Source: a virus
DNA: 46,181 nucleotides
Strand: one strand, 5' to 3'
IMG/VR virus record: IMGVR_UViG_3300023219_000039
Coordinates: 1-46,181 of that record
Position numbers and translations under genes: made by a program. The first letter of the stretch is position 1. Every line of letters starts with the position of its first letter. The notes beneath the pieces were generated by a model. The model ran no database searches, was not told the origin of the DNA, and saw only the letters and a list, made by a program, of their open reading frames with translations. Below are positions 6,099-13,056 of the stretch, one piece after another.

Positions 6099-7409
6099 AT
6101 GGTAACGTCTACCGAATGGACAGATGGCGACATCTACATTAACTACAGCAGCAACACCCTGGCCTTTGAATGCGAGGACAAGTGCATACTGTACACCAAG
6201 GGAGCTGACGAGTTTGTCATTGAGGACAATGCCGATGCCTTCGCTGCCTTCGTTGCTACTGCTGTACCCATGGAGAACGTAGAGGGTAGTGTTGCGTCCA
6301 TTAAGACCATGCTGCTGAAGATTACCAAGCAGTACGAGGAGGACAAGGACACCACTGAAGAACAGTACCTAGCTATCTGTTCGAAAGAGCTGATGCCTAA
6401 GAACAAAGCAAAAGTCAAGAAACCAAAGGCAACCAAGACAAAGAAAAAGATCACTCGTCGTAAGAAGACACACCAGAAATCCTTTACTGAGATCACAGGT
6501 GCCCAGCACTCGTCGGGCGAGGAGTTTTACTTCACTGTGTTCCAACCCAAGGACTGGCCGGCTGACGTTGCCAAGGATATCCCCGCAATCAACTCAAGCT
6601 TCTACTTTGACGAGGACTATGCCCTTGCTATACTCATCTCGCTTGAAGAGAACGAACCTTTGTTGGCGTATGGTCCTCCTGGCTGTGGCAAGACAGCCAC
6701 TGTTGAGCAAATCTGCGCGAGGGTAGGCCGCCCGCATAGCTTTATCCAGGGCAAGCAGGGCACCGACCCGTCTGACTATGTAGGGTCAGTCCATCTACGG
6801 GGTGGCGACACTAAGTGGGTAGACGGTGAGCTTACCCACGCTGTGCGGCATGGCTATGTGGTACTGTACGATGAGATCTTCAAGTCCAGTCCGCAGACCA
6901 ACATGGTAATACAGACCTTGCTTGATGACAGGCGTGTGTTGCCCTTGGAAGGACACGAGAGCGCACGTTACTTGAAGGCACACGAAAACTTCCGCATGAT
7001 TGGTGCGGATAACATCGCCGGTGATGGCAATCACAGCATGAAGTACTGCGCTGAGCACCAAGACGCATCAACCCTTAACAGGTTCACGATGACAGTCAGC
7101 GTTGACTACCCTTCGCCGAAGATTGAAAAGGAAATCATGCGAGGTATCACGGGTAGGATGAGCGAAGGCCTAGCTGACACACTCTTGACCCTGACCGCCA
7201 TGATACGTGCGTCGTATGATAAGGGTGGTGTGTCCGTAGCGTACAGTGTGCGTACTAACCAAACCCTGGCTAAGTTGTACGGGGGGCTGGGTAGCGTGCC
7301 TATGGCGTTCAAGTTTACCTACCTTAACAAGCTGAGCGATGAGAAGGAACGGCAGGCAGTGTCTAAGATGTTTGCCTCTGCCTTCGCCTCGACTGACGCG
7401 CAACTGTAA
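6099..7409 (+). CDS. MoxR/CobS-like AAA+ ATPase
   Basis: The start is ATG 6099, preceded by TTGAGGAGAGAACCA; the TTG at 6084 is part of that ribosome binding site. The 436-residue protein has an N-terminal domain, a lysine-rich linker (about 102-123), then an AAA+ core with Walker A GPPGCGKT (192-199), Walker B VVLYDE (254-259), a sensor-1 like RMIGADN (about 299-305) and an NRF arginine-finger segment. MoxR-family ATPases work with VWA partners, and the adjacent upstream gene is one. The exact process (replication, host takeover or assembly) is not shown by the sequence. Confidence 0.85.
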   Translation: MVTSTEWTDGDIYINYSSNTLAFECEDKCILYTKGADEFVIEDNADAFAAFVATAVPMENVEGSVASIKTMLLKITKQYEEDKDTTEEQYLAICSKELMPKNKAKVKKPKATKTKKKITRRKKTHQKSFTEITGAQHSSGEEFYFTVFQPKDWPADVAKDIPAINSSFYFDEDYALAILISLEENEPLLAYGPPGCGKTATVEQICARVGRPHSFIQGKQGTDPSDYVGSVHLRGGDTKWVDGELTHAVRHGYVVLYDEIFKSSPQTNMVIQTLLDDRRVLPLEGHESARYLKAHENFRMIGADNIAGDGNHSMKYCAEHQDASTLNRFTMTVSVDYPSPKIEKEIMRGITGRMSEGLADTLLTLTAMIRASYDKGGVSVAYSVRTNQTLAKLYGGLGSVPMAFKFTYLNKLSDEKERQAVSKMFASAFASTDAQL

Positions 7410-7606
7410 TGATTAAGGGAGGATACATCCGACCCGGTGGACGACAATACCTAGGTATATTGATACTATCAAAGGAAGCCTGGGTTGCTCGTTCCACCGA
7501 AGGAAAGTTTCTCCTCATACGTTCGCCGACCGCCTCTGGGTGGGGAGGAGGGGATCCTTCCTCCTTCCTGCCCCTTCTTTCTCTCTTCAATGAGGTGTTC
7601 AAATGA
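7409..7606 (+). CDS. Small tail-motif family protein, 65 aa
   Basis: The ATG at 7409 overlaps the ATPase stop (TAATG). The body has the strand YLGILILSKEAWVARS, similar to GALVLNRTGWIRS in the next gene. A Gly-rich stretch follows, then the tail LPLLSLFNEVFK, one of the best matches to the consensus. The tail codons read AATGAGGTGTTCAA before the next ATG and provide its ribosome binding site. Function unknown. Confidence 0.6.
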   Translation: MIKGGYIRPGGRQYLGILILSKEAWVARSTEGKFLLIRSPTASGWGGGDPSSFLPLLSLFNEVFK

Positions 7607-7794
7607 GAGCGGGTATGTGTGTGCCACAGCGACCCACGAAAGTAGGTGCGCTGGTTCTTAACCGGACGGGCTGGATTAGATCTGATAAGACTGTTAGAGA
7701 TGTGTTTGAGTTTTGCTCTATGGAGGCTAGCTGGACACGGGAGCATACGACACACGACATATTGCCTCTACTTAATAAGGCGTTTGACCAATGA
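7603..7794 (+). CDS. Small tail-motif family protein, 63 aa
   Basis: Starts in an ATGA overlap. Paralogue of the preceding gene in the strand GALVLNRTGWIRS, then FCSMEASW and the tail HDILPLLNKAFDQ. Function unknown. AATAAGGCG in the tail is a modest ribosome binding site for the next gene. Confidence 0.6.
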   Translation: MRAGMCVPQRPTKVGALVLNRTGWIRSDKTVRDVFEFCSMEASWTREHTTHDILPLLNKAFDQ

Positions 7795-8009
7795 GCACAA
7801 CACGAGCGTTAACAGTAGAGATCGACGGCGACCCTCCATCAGGGTCAAGCTATGCTGCCTTGGTCTTAGGCCCTGGCCAAACAGCGGCGGTTCGGGGTAC
7901 TGAGCCTGATAGTTTGCACGTTCGGGCGTGGTCAATGACAGCGCACCCTATTGGTCCTGTTGTAGACCTAACAAAACTATGGACGGAGGTGTTCAATGGT
8001 AGGCAGTAA
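7791..8009 (+). CDS. Small tail-motif family protein, 72 aa
   Basis: Starts in an ATGA overlap. ALTVEIDGDPP, then the strand YAALVLGPG, then DSLHVRAWSM and the tail VDLTKLWTEVFNG align along their length with the next gene (ALTLELG, ADLIVANG, GGFHIISWEM, HIKDLLQEIFDG). The GAGGTG of the tail codons is the ribosome binding site for the start at 7996. Function unknown. Confidence 0.65.
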   Translation: MSTTRALTVEIDGDPPSGSSYAALVLGPGQTAAVRGTEPDSLHVRAWSMTAHPIGPVVDLTKLWTEVFNGRQ

Positions 8010-8205
8010 AGCTTTAACCCTAGAGCTGGGCAGTGGGGGCCTTGGCCGGGACGCTGATCTGATAGTGGCCAACGGCCACTGTGTTTATCTGGATCCAGAT
8101 GGAGACAGCGGGGGCTTTCATATCATCTCTTGGGAGATGGGCGGAACAGTAAGCGAGCCGCGACCACATATAAAAGATCTCTTACAAGAGATATTCGATG
8201 GCTGA
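7996..8205 (+). CDS. Small tail-motif family protein, 69 aa
   Basis: The ATG at 7996 lies 14 bases inside the preceding gene, just after GAGGTGTTCA. The product is a full-length paralogue of that gene. Conserved features are ALT[VL]E at the start, a central hydrophobic strand, a FHIISWEM strand and the tail KDLLQEIFDG. It ends overlapping the primase start by eight bases, so primase translation is probably coupled to it. Confidence 0.65.
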   Translation: MVGSKALTLELGSGGLGRDADLIVANGHCVYLDPDGDSGGFHIISWEMGGTVSEPRPHIKDLLQEIFDG

Positions 8206-8953
8206 ACGAATACCCCCAGAGATATTGAAAGAGGTAAGGCAGAACTTCCTGCTCGGGGAGGAGAGGCAATTCAAATGCTGCCAGCCACCTAAGCAGAAGT
8301 TATACGTCAAACTCAAGGCTGACGGACAGACAGTACTAGGTCATTGCTTCCACTGTGGTACCAACTACATGTCAAGACTACATAAACCTAAGCGGGTTGC
8401 CAAGGTGGCCAAGGTCAAGCGGAGATATGAGCCACCACCTACTGACCTAGTCCACACGACGCGAGATTGGCCGGCCTTGGGTAAGATGTGGATACATGCG
8501 AGTGGTGTGACCGAAGAGGAGTTAGTCACCCACGGTATAGGGTACAGCCCTAGCACAGAGGCAATCGTGTTCCCCGTACACGGGGGTTGGCAAGAACGGG
8601 TGCTAGTAGGACCACAGAAATACCTAACGCACAGATACAAGGATATATATTTTCACTTGCGTAATGGTCCGACCTGTGTTATCGTCGAGGACGTACTATC
8701 TGCTATCAGGGTAGGTAGATACGCCAGTGCCCACGCGCTGATGGGCCTGCATATACGAGACTGTACTCCCTTGATAGAGTACGACCGCTTCGTCGTGTGG
8801 CTAGACAACGACAACGCCCAGGTGGTAGCGGCAGTAAAGAAGATAGAGGACAGACTAAGCCAGTGGGCTACGGTTACAGTTATCTCTGACACGGACGACC
8901 CAAAGAAACAGACAGAGGAAGGGCTATGGCAAAGTATAAAGCCGGCGATCTAG
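8198..8953 (+). CDS. DNA primase (zinc finger + TOPRIM)
   Basis: 251 residues. An N-terminal zinc-binding module (C27, C28, C50, C53; the last two as CFHC) is followed by a basic linker (PKRVAKVAKVKRR). A TOPRIM core has acidic E164 in VIVEDVLSAI and the D203/D205 pair in WLDNDN. This is the T7 gp4 primase-half layout as a separate protein, expected to make RNA primers for lagging-strand synthesis. The DnaB-like helicase is encoded two small genes downstream, so the primase-helicase function is split. Start chosen from its overlap with the preceding gene. Confidence 0.85.
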   Translation: MAERIPPEILKEVRQNFLLGEERQFKCCQPPKQKLYVKLKADGQTVLGHCFHCGTNYMSRLHKPKRVAKVAKVKRRYEPPPTDLVHTTRDWPALGKMWIHASGVTEEELVTHGIGYSPSTEAIVFPVHGGWQERVLVGPQKYLTHRYKDIYFHLRNGPTCVIVEDVLSAIRVGRYASAHALMGLHIRDCTPLIEYDRFVVWLDNDNAQVVAAVKKIEDRLSQWATVTVISDTDDPKKQTEEGLWQSIKPAI

Positions 8954-9126
8954 CTACAATGATAAGTGATACACCTTTTACTCGGGAAATGTGCTTAGTT
9001 TTTATATCTGACGACGAGCCAGAGAATGCCCACACAATAAACGACAGTATGCGTATAGGGTATTTAAGAAATACATCCTTTGGACCTATAGTTAATGTGT
9101 TACCTGTACTGGAGGGAATATGGTAG
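8926..9126 (+). CDS. Small tail-motif family protein, 66 aa
   Basis: ATG at 8926 inside the end of the primase gene, with GAGGAAGGGCT upstream. The sequence is more AT-rich than the primase. Strand MCLVFISDDE, a central SMRIGYLR and the tail NVLPVLEGIW fit the family, with tryptophan replacing the terminal phenylalanine. GAGGGAAT of the tail serves the next start. Function unknown. Confidence 0.55.
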   Translation: MAKYKAGDLATMISDTPFTREMCLVFISDDEPENAHTINDSMRIGYLRNTSFGPIVNVLPVLEGIW

Positions 9127-9332
9127 ACGAAGTGAAAGCCTTTGTGGTCAATGTGGAAGCGGAAGGCGATGCAGACGTCTACCTTGAATTTATTTTGGAG
9201 GCAAGTACCTCGATAGATTTTACCGGTGAGCCAAGCTCAGATGTATTCTTAGCTGGCCCTAACCGCCCCGGTCTGCCGTTTGCCTGCACATTTAATCTTA
9301 AAGAGACACTGGAGAAACTATGGAAATCCTAA
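9120..9332 (+). CDS. Small tail-motif family protein, 70 aa
   Basis: Starts overlapping the previous gene by seven bases. VKAFVVNVEAEGDADVYLEF and FILEASTS form beta-like segments, and the tail is FNLKETLEKLWKS, again ending in tryptophan. GGAGAAACT in the tail codons is the ribosome binding site of the helicase, whose start lies inside this gene. Function unknown. Confidence 0.55.
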   Translation: MVDEVKAFVVNVEAEGDADVYLEFILEASTSIDFTGEPSSDVFLAGPNRPGLPFACTFNLKETLEKLWKS

Positions 9333-10534
9333 ACATATTAGGTACCAAGGCAGACTACCAAGAGTACAAGCAGTACCTGGCCGGTCTGCCGGTAGAGGCT
9401 ACCACTATCATTCAGGGGCTGGGTAAGTATTACGCTACTCACACTGCGGTAGAGTGGGCCGACTACTCAGCTTGGTTCTTCTCTGTGTACAAGCCCCTGT
9501 TGAAACAGGATCAGCGAAGGGTATACGCTAGGATATTTGACAAGCTGGGTGAGCAACGTCTGACTCCTGAGACTAAGCGAGAGATGCTCAACAACTTCAG
9601 AGCCAGAGAGTACGGAGCTGAGATCGTTGCCATAGGCAGGGAGATGACAGAAGCCGGTGACCTGACCTGTCTCACTGACCTAATGGATACTGTCAACACA
9701 GCACAAGCCGAGCTGCAAAGCTCCTCGTCTATTGAGGACTACTTTGTTACCGATAGTGTTGAGAAGATAGTAGAACAACAGCAAGAGGGAGGGTTGACAT
9801 GGCGCATGAAGTGTGTCGCCAATGCGGTAGGCCCTATCCGTAAGGGCAACTTGATTGTAATAGGCGCCCGACCAGAGACAGGTAAGACCACCTTCATGGC
9901 TAGCGAGGCCACACACATGGCTAAGCAGATACCGGAAGGGCAGCACATCCTGTGGTTCAACAACGAGGAAGAGGGCAAGAGAGTTAAGTCCCGGCTGATA
10001 CAGTCAGCCTTGAACAAGCACATACTGGACCTGCAAGCCTACCCTATGCAGTGCCAAGAAGAATTCGAGAAGGCCTGTGGGAACAAGATCATTATCATAG
10101 ACAAGTCTAACCTTAATGTGTCGGACGTGCAGAAAGTTATTGACAGATACCCTCCTGGTCTGTTAGTCTTCGATCAATTGTGGAAGATATACGGTAAGGG
10201 ACACAGCCACGACGTGACTACCCAAGTAGCATTGTACCAATGGGCACGAGAGATGGCCAAGAAGCACGCACCCGTGTTGACTGTGCACCAAGCTGACTTC
10301 ACAGCGGAGGGCGTAGACTACATAGGCAAGGAAGCCCTGTACCTATCCAAGACAGCAGTGCAAGGGGAGATAGACGTTCAGATCATGTTGGGTAAGAGGA
10401 ACAACGAGGCACCGGAAATGGTGAACAAGAGGTACCTTAGCATTGTCAAGAACAAACTGGGACACCCTTCAGCGCAGAGACACGGTCAATTTGTCGTGTT
10501 CATAGACCCCGAACGGGGACGGTTCAATGATTAA
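9320..10534 (+). CDS. Replicative DNA helicase (DnaB/T7 gp4 helicase-like)
   Basis: 404 residues. The RecA-type core has Walker A GARPETGKTT (182-191), a WFNNEEEGKR segment after it, and Walker B LLVFDQ (D285). The C-terminal region contains the expected SIVKNK segment close to its end. It should form a ring that unwinds DNA at the replication fork together with the separate primase. The N-terminal 150 residues are helical, as for DnaB-family N-domains, and lack a primase domain. GGAGAAACT precedes the ATG within the upstream small gene. Confidence 0.85.
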   Translation: MEILNILGTKADYQEYKQYLAGLPVEATTIIQGLGKYYATHTAVEWADYSAWFFSVYKPLLKQDQRRVYARIFDKLGEQRLTPETKREMLNNFRAREYGAEIVAIGREMTEAGDLTCLTDLMDTVNTAQAELQSSSSIEDYFVTDSVEKIVEQQQEGGLTWRMKCVANAVGPIRKGNLIVIGARPETGKTTFMASEATHMAKQIPEGQHILWFNNEEEGKRVKSRLIQSALNKHILDLQAYPMQCQEEFEKACGNKIIIIDKSNLNVSDVQKVIDRYPPGLLVFDQLWKIYGKGHSHDVTTQVALYQWAREMAKKHAPVLTVHQADFTAEGVDYIGKEALYLSKTAVQGEIDVQIMLGKRNNEAPEMVNKRYLSIVKNKLGHPSAQRHGQFVVFIDPERGRFND

Positions 10535-10733
10535 ATTGTACGTTGCTCCTATGACGCATGATCGTACTGAGGGCTACGCCATCTTAGGAGGAACGGAACA
10601 CTCGTCATTTGAACTGTTGGCCGGCTGTCTGCATAGGTATGGGATGCCGATAACTGCCACGTGGCAAGCGCAAAGTCCTGACCGTAAAGGTATTACTCTC
10701 ACTTCAATGTTTAAAAAGACATTTAGACAATGA
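10527..10733 (+). CDS. Small tail-motif family protein (M[IS]xLYV subgroup), 68 aa
   Basis: The ATG at 10527 overlaps the helicase end, after GGGGACGG. It begins MIKLYVAPMT, like MIELYVSSAA at 10927 and MSVYVSARTN at 12817. The strand EGYAILGG and tail ITLTSMFKKTFRQ follow. Function unknown. Part of a three-gene run between helicase and polymerase. Confidence 0.6.
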   Translation: MIKLYVAPMTHDRTEGYAILGGTEHSSFELLAGCLHRYGMPITATWQAQSPDRKGITLTSMFKKTFRQ

Positions 10734-10927
10734 TTAGGGCCTGTGTAGCAACTAGCTTGGGTTCGACGGGATGTATGTTGGGCGATCACACAAGTACTGA
10801 CACAGTAGTTTTGGGAACAACACAAATCTTTTTGGATAAGCGGCACTTTGAGGATAAGTGGCAATATAGTCAGCCGGGTAATGCTGTTATAGATCTGACG
10901 TCAGTGTTTGAGAAGGTGATACGATAA
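10730..10927 (+). CDS. Small tail-motif family protein, 65 aa
   Basis: Starts in an ATGA overlap (MIRACVATSLG). The body has the strand CMLGDHTSTDTVVLG and the tail VIDLTSVFEKVIR. GAGAAGGTG in the tail precedes the next start. Function unknown. Confidence 0.6.
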   Translation: MIRACVATSLGSTGCMLGDHTSTDTVVLGTTQIFLDKRHFEDKWQYSQPGNAVIDLTSVFEKVIR

Positions 10928-11121
10928 TGATTGAGCTGTATGTTTCGTCTGCTGCTAAAACAGCAAGGGCTGGCGCCTTGACGCTAGCAGAGACCGCTTA
11001 TGCTTATCTAGGCGATGGCCGATTACATGTGTACGAGATAGACGTGACGAAAAGTTGGCGGGCAGGTAGTGGTACTATGAAGATCTGTTTAAAATCTAAG
11101 CTGGAGAAGGTCTTTGACTAA
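10927..11121 (+). CDS. Small tail-motif family protein (M[IS]xLYV subgroup), 64 aa
   Basis: The ATG overlaps the previous stop (TAATG). MIELYVSSA is followed by ARAGALTLAETAYAYL, then GRLHVYEID and the tail ICLKSKLEKVFD. The pattern GALxL, xLHVxxxD, tail is the clearest statement of the family fold. GGAGAAGG in the tail codons is the ribosome binding site of the polymerase N-terminal gene. Function unknown. Confidence 0.6.
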   Translation: MIELYVSSAAKTARAGALTLAETAYAYLGDGRLHVYEIDVTKSWRAGSGTMKICLKSKLEKVFD

Positions 11122-12259
11122 GATAGCAACGATAGATCTTGAGACTACGGTTAAGAACGTAGGCGAAGAGAGCATTGGTTCGTTCAAGGCTAACCCTTTC
11201 TGCGAGGACAACTGGATTGTGTTGGCCGGCATTAAAAAATTGCGGGGGGACTGTCTGATCATGGACCAACCCAAGCAATTTGTCACCTTCAATGAGTGTG
11301 CCTTTCTCATTGGGCAGAACATTAAGTTTGACCTGCACTATCTGTTTCGCTATGTCCCCGGCTTCCATAAGGGCTTCCATAGAGTACAGATATGGGACGT
11401 AATGATTGTCGAATATCTCTTGACAGGGCAGGACAGTAAGTATATAAACCTGGACACACTGGCCCTGAAATACGGAGGTACCGTAAAGCCCGACGCAATC
11501 AAAGAGTACTGGGACGCAGGTATCCAGACAGAGGACATACCTGAAGATGAGCTGGAAGAATACTTGATTGGTGACCTAGAGAACACAGAGATCGTGTACC
11601 TAGGCCAGCTAGAGGAAGCCAAACGTCTGCACATGCTGCCCCTACTCAAGACACAGATGCGTATGCTTCAGGTGTGTGCTGACATGGAGTACGAAGGCAT
11701 GGTGTTTGACCGGCGAGGCAGCCTGGAAGCCTATGTAGATCAGAGCGCCTTGCGGGATGAACTTGTTGAGAAGCTGACTAATATCATGCAGTCCCACGAC
11801 CCGGCCCTTGACAACCCAGGTAGTAACCAACAGGTGGCACTGTGGTTGTTCGGAGGTACCATCAAGGAAGTGATAGACGTACCAGTGATCAACGCTGACG
11901 GTACAGAATACAGATACAAGTCAGGTAAGCGGAAGGGGCAAGTGAAGACCAAGAAGACAGACAGTTTCAGGGAGACATCTGGCATATATGAACCACAACC
12001 CGAGTGGGCTATCGCTACTGGCTGGAGTGTAGACAACAGCATCCTGAAGAAGTTGAAGGTCAAAGAAGACGATGCCATTGACCAACTACTACGGCTACGC
12101 GAACTGGGTAAGGATCTGGACACCTACTACAAGGGCCTAGCTGAGCTTACCCACGCTGACGGATTGATACACGGGACACTAAACAATTGCAGTACCAACA
12201 CAGGAAGGCTATCGAGTTCGAAGCCCAACCTCCAAAACATATCAGGAAAGGAAAGATAG
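11114..12259 (+). CDS. DNA polymerase I-type, N-terminal half (3'-5' exonuclease plus thumb/early palm)
   Basis: 381 residues from a TTG start at 11114, which lies three bases after GGAGAAGGTC. It carries the proofreading exonuclease motifs: D8-L-E10 (Exo I), N69-I-K-F-D73 (Exo II) and Y150-LIG-D154 (Exo III). The protein continues through the thumb to the family A TGRLSSSKPNLQNI segment, and stops with TAG five residues later (SGKER). Motifs A, B and C are absent and are found in the gene at 12989. Together the two proteins total 670 residues, close to T7 gp5 (704). The two halves presumably associate. No intein or intron signature is seen at the break. Confidence 0.85.
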   Translation: MTKIATIDLETTVKNVGEESIGSFKANPFCEDNWIVLAGIKKLRGDCLIMDQPKQFVTFNECAFLIGQNIKFDLHYLFRYVPGFHKGFHRVQIWDVMIVEYLLTGQDSKYINLDTLALKYGGTVKPDAIKEYWDAGIQTEDIPEDELEEYLIGDLENTEIVYLGQLEEAKRLHMLPLLKTQMRMLQVCADMEYEGMVFDRRGSLEAYVDQSALRDELVEKLTNIMQSHDPALDNPGSNQQVALWLFGGTIKEVIDVPVINADGTEYRYKSGKRKGQVKTKKTDSFRETSGIYEPQPEWAIATGWSVDNSILKKLKVKEDDAIDQLLRLRELGKDLDTYYKGLAELTHADGLIHGTLNNCSTNTGRLSSSKPNLQNISGKER

Positions 12260-12459
12260 TGCTCGACATAGAACACCAGAGCGGGAGAGAAGAAAGACTT
12301 ATTGAGTTGGAGCGAGATGTCTGGTCTATCACTACGCTAATCGACAACGTGTTACGTGAACCTGACCTGATATCAGAAGAGGACAGGCTTAGTCTCTTCG
12401 TACTTGGGGTACAGTTAACCGAAGAGTTTGGTGACGACGTTGAATGTGACGGAGAGTAG
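12259..12459 (+). CDS. Small acidic helical protein inside the split polymerase, 66 aa
   Basis: I place the start at GTG 12259, overlapping the polymerase TAG (TAGTG) with AGGAAAGGA just upstream. The in-frame ATG at 12187 would overlap the polymerase by 73 bases. The product is acidic and helical (RLIELERDVWSITTLIDNVL, then LFVLGVQLTEEFGDD). It does not carry the family tail and is not a recognisable endonuclease. Function unknown. First gene of the insert that separates the polymerase halves. Confidence 0.5.
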   Translation: MLDIEHQSGREERLIELERDVWSITTLIDNVLREPDLISEEDRLSLFVLGVQLTEEFGDDVECDGE

Positions 12460-12461
12460 GC

Positions 12462-12647
12462 ATGGACTGTCTAAGCGTATATCGCCCAGAAATAAACATA
12501 TTCTCTTCTTTTGTGCTGACACCCAAGGTGAGGGTAAGGATCACCGGGACAAGTGAAGGTGGGATAGCAGCAGTGCCCCCGCCGCACATTGAGTTTAAAT
12601 GTAAAGGCATGGACATTGAGCCTCTTCTGCGTGAGGTGTTCGGGTGA
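12462..12647 (+). CDS. Small tail-motif family protein inside the split polymerase, 61 aa
   Basis: ATG at 12462 after CGGAGAGTAGGC. Beta-rich body (KVRVRITGTSEGG, HIEFKCKGM) and a strong tail match, IEPLLREVFG. The tail codons GTGAGGTGTTC provide the next gene's ribosome binding site, and the stop overlaps its GTG start (GTGA). Function unknown. Confidence 0.6.
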   Translation: MDCLSVYRPEINIFSSFVLTPKVRVRITGTSEGGIAAVPPPHIEFKCKGMDIEPLLREVFG

Positions 12648-12820
12648 GTATATATGTGTGTCCACCCGCAGATGATTGGATCTGTTGTATGCAGTTATCT
12701 TCAAAGAAAGATATTGAACTAGATGTTGATGACATTATTCTATTTGATGATTCTGAAGACTGGTATGAGGTTGAACTTAAAACAAATATTAAAGATATTC
12801 TGAATGGTGTGTTCAAATGA
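12644..12820 (+). CDS. Small tail-motif family protein inside the split polymerase, 58 aa, GTG start
   Basis: GTG at 12644 in a GTGA overlap. Starts MSIYVCPPADDW and ends NIKDILNGVFK, so both ends fit the family. The centre is acidic (DIELDVDDIILFDDSEDW). The sequence is strikingly AT-rich compared with both polymerase halves. The stop overlaps the next ATG (ATGA). Function unknown. Confidence 0.55.
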   Translation: MSIYVCPPADDWICCMQLSSKKDIELDVDDIILFDDSEDWYEVELKTNIKDILNGVFK

Positions 12821-13056
12821 GTGTCTATGTAAGCGCCAGGACAAACATGAGATTTGCGACAGTCAGTGTAGGTTCTGGAGGTGTAGTGTTAACAAGTGCT
12901 GGCGATTTGCATGTGGTGGACAGTGGTTTTCTTGCGAACGCAAAACGTAAAAAGACTGTGATAACAGGCGTATTAGAGGAGGTATTCAATGACGATCAAG
13001 AGCTATTTCGGGTCAAGGTACGGTTCGGACGGGGTATTATTGCAGGCGGACTTTAG
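12817..13056 (+). CDS. Small tail-motif family protein overlapping the polymerase start, 79 aa
   Basis: Starts in an ATGA overlap (MSVYVSARTN), with VVLTSAGDLHVVDS and the tail VITGVLEEVFNDDQ. Unlike other members the frame does not stop after the tail. It continues 68 bases into the polymerase C-terminal gene, adding about 20 extra residues. GAGGAGG in the tail codons is the ribosome binding site of that gene. The extension may be an accident of insertion. Function unknown. Confidence 0.55.
   Translation: MSVYVSARTNMRFATVSVGSGGVVLTSAGDLHVVDSGFLANAKRKKTVITGVLEEVFNDDQELFRVKVRFGRGIIAGGL

Noticed and set aside
12187-12988. Group I intron or intein interrupting the polymerase
   Set aside because: The insert holds several small ORFs with their own start signals, no homing endonuclease, no intein splice motifs at the ends, and the polymerase C half has its own strong ribosome binding site.
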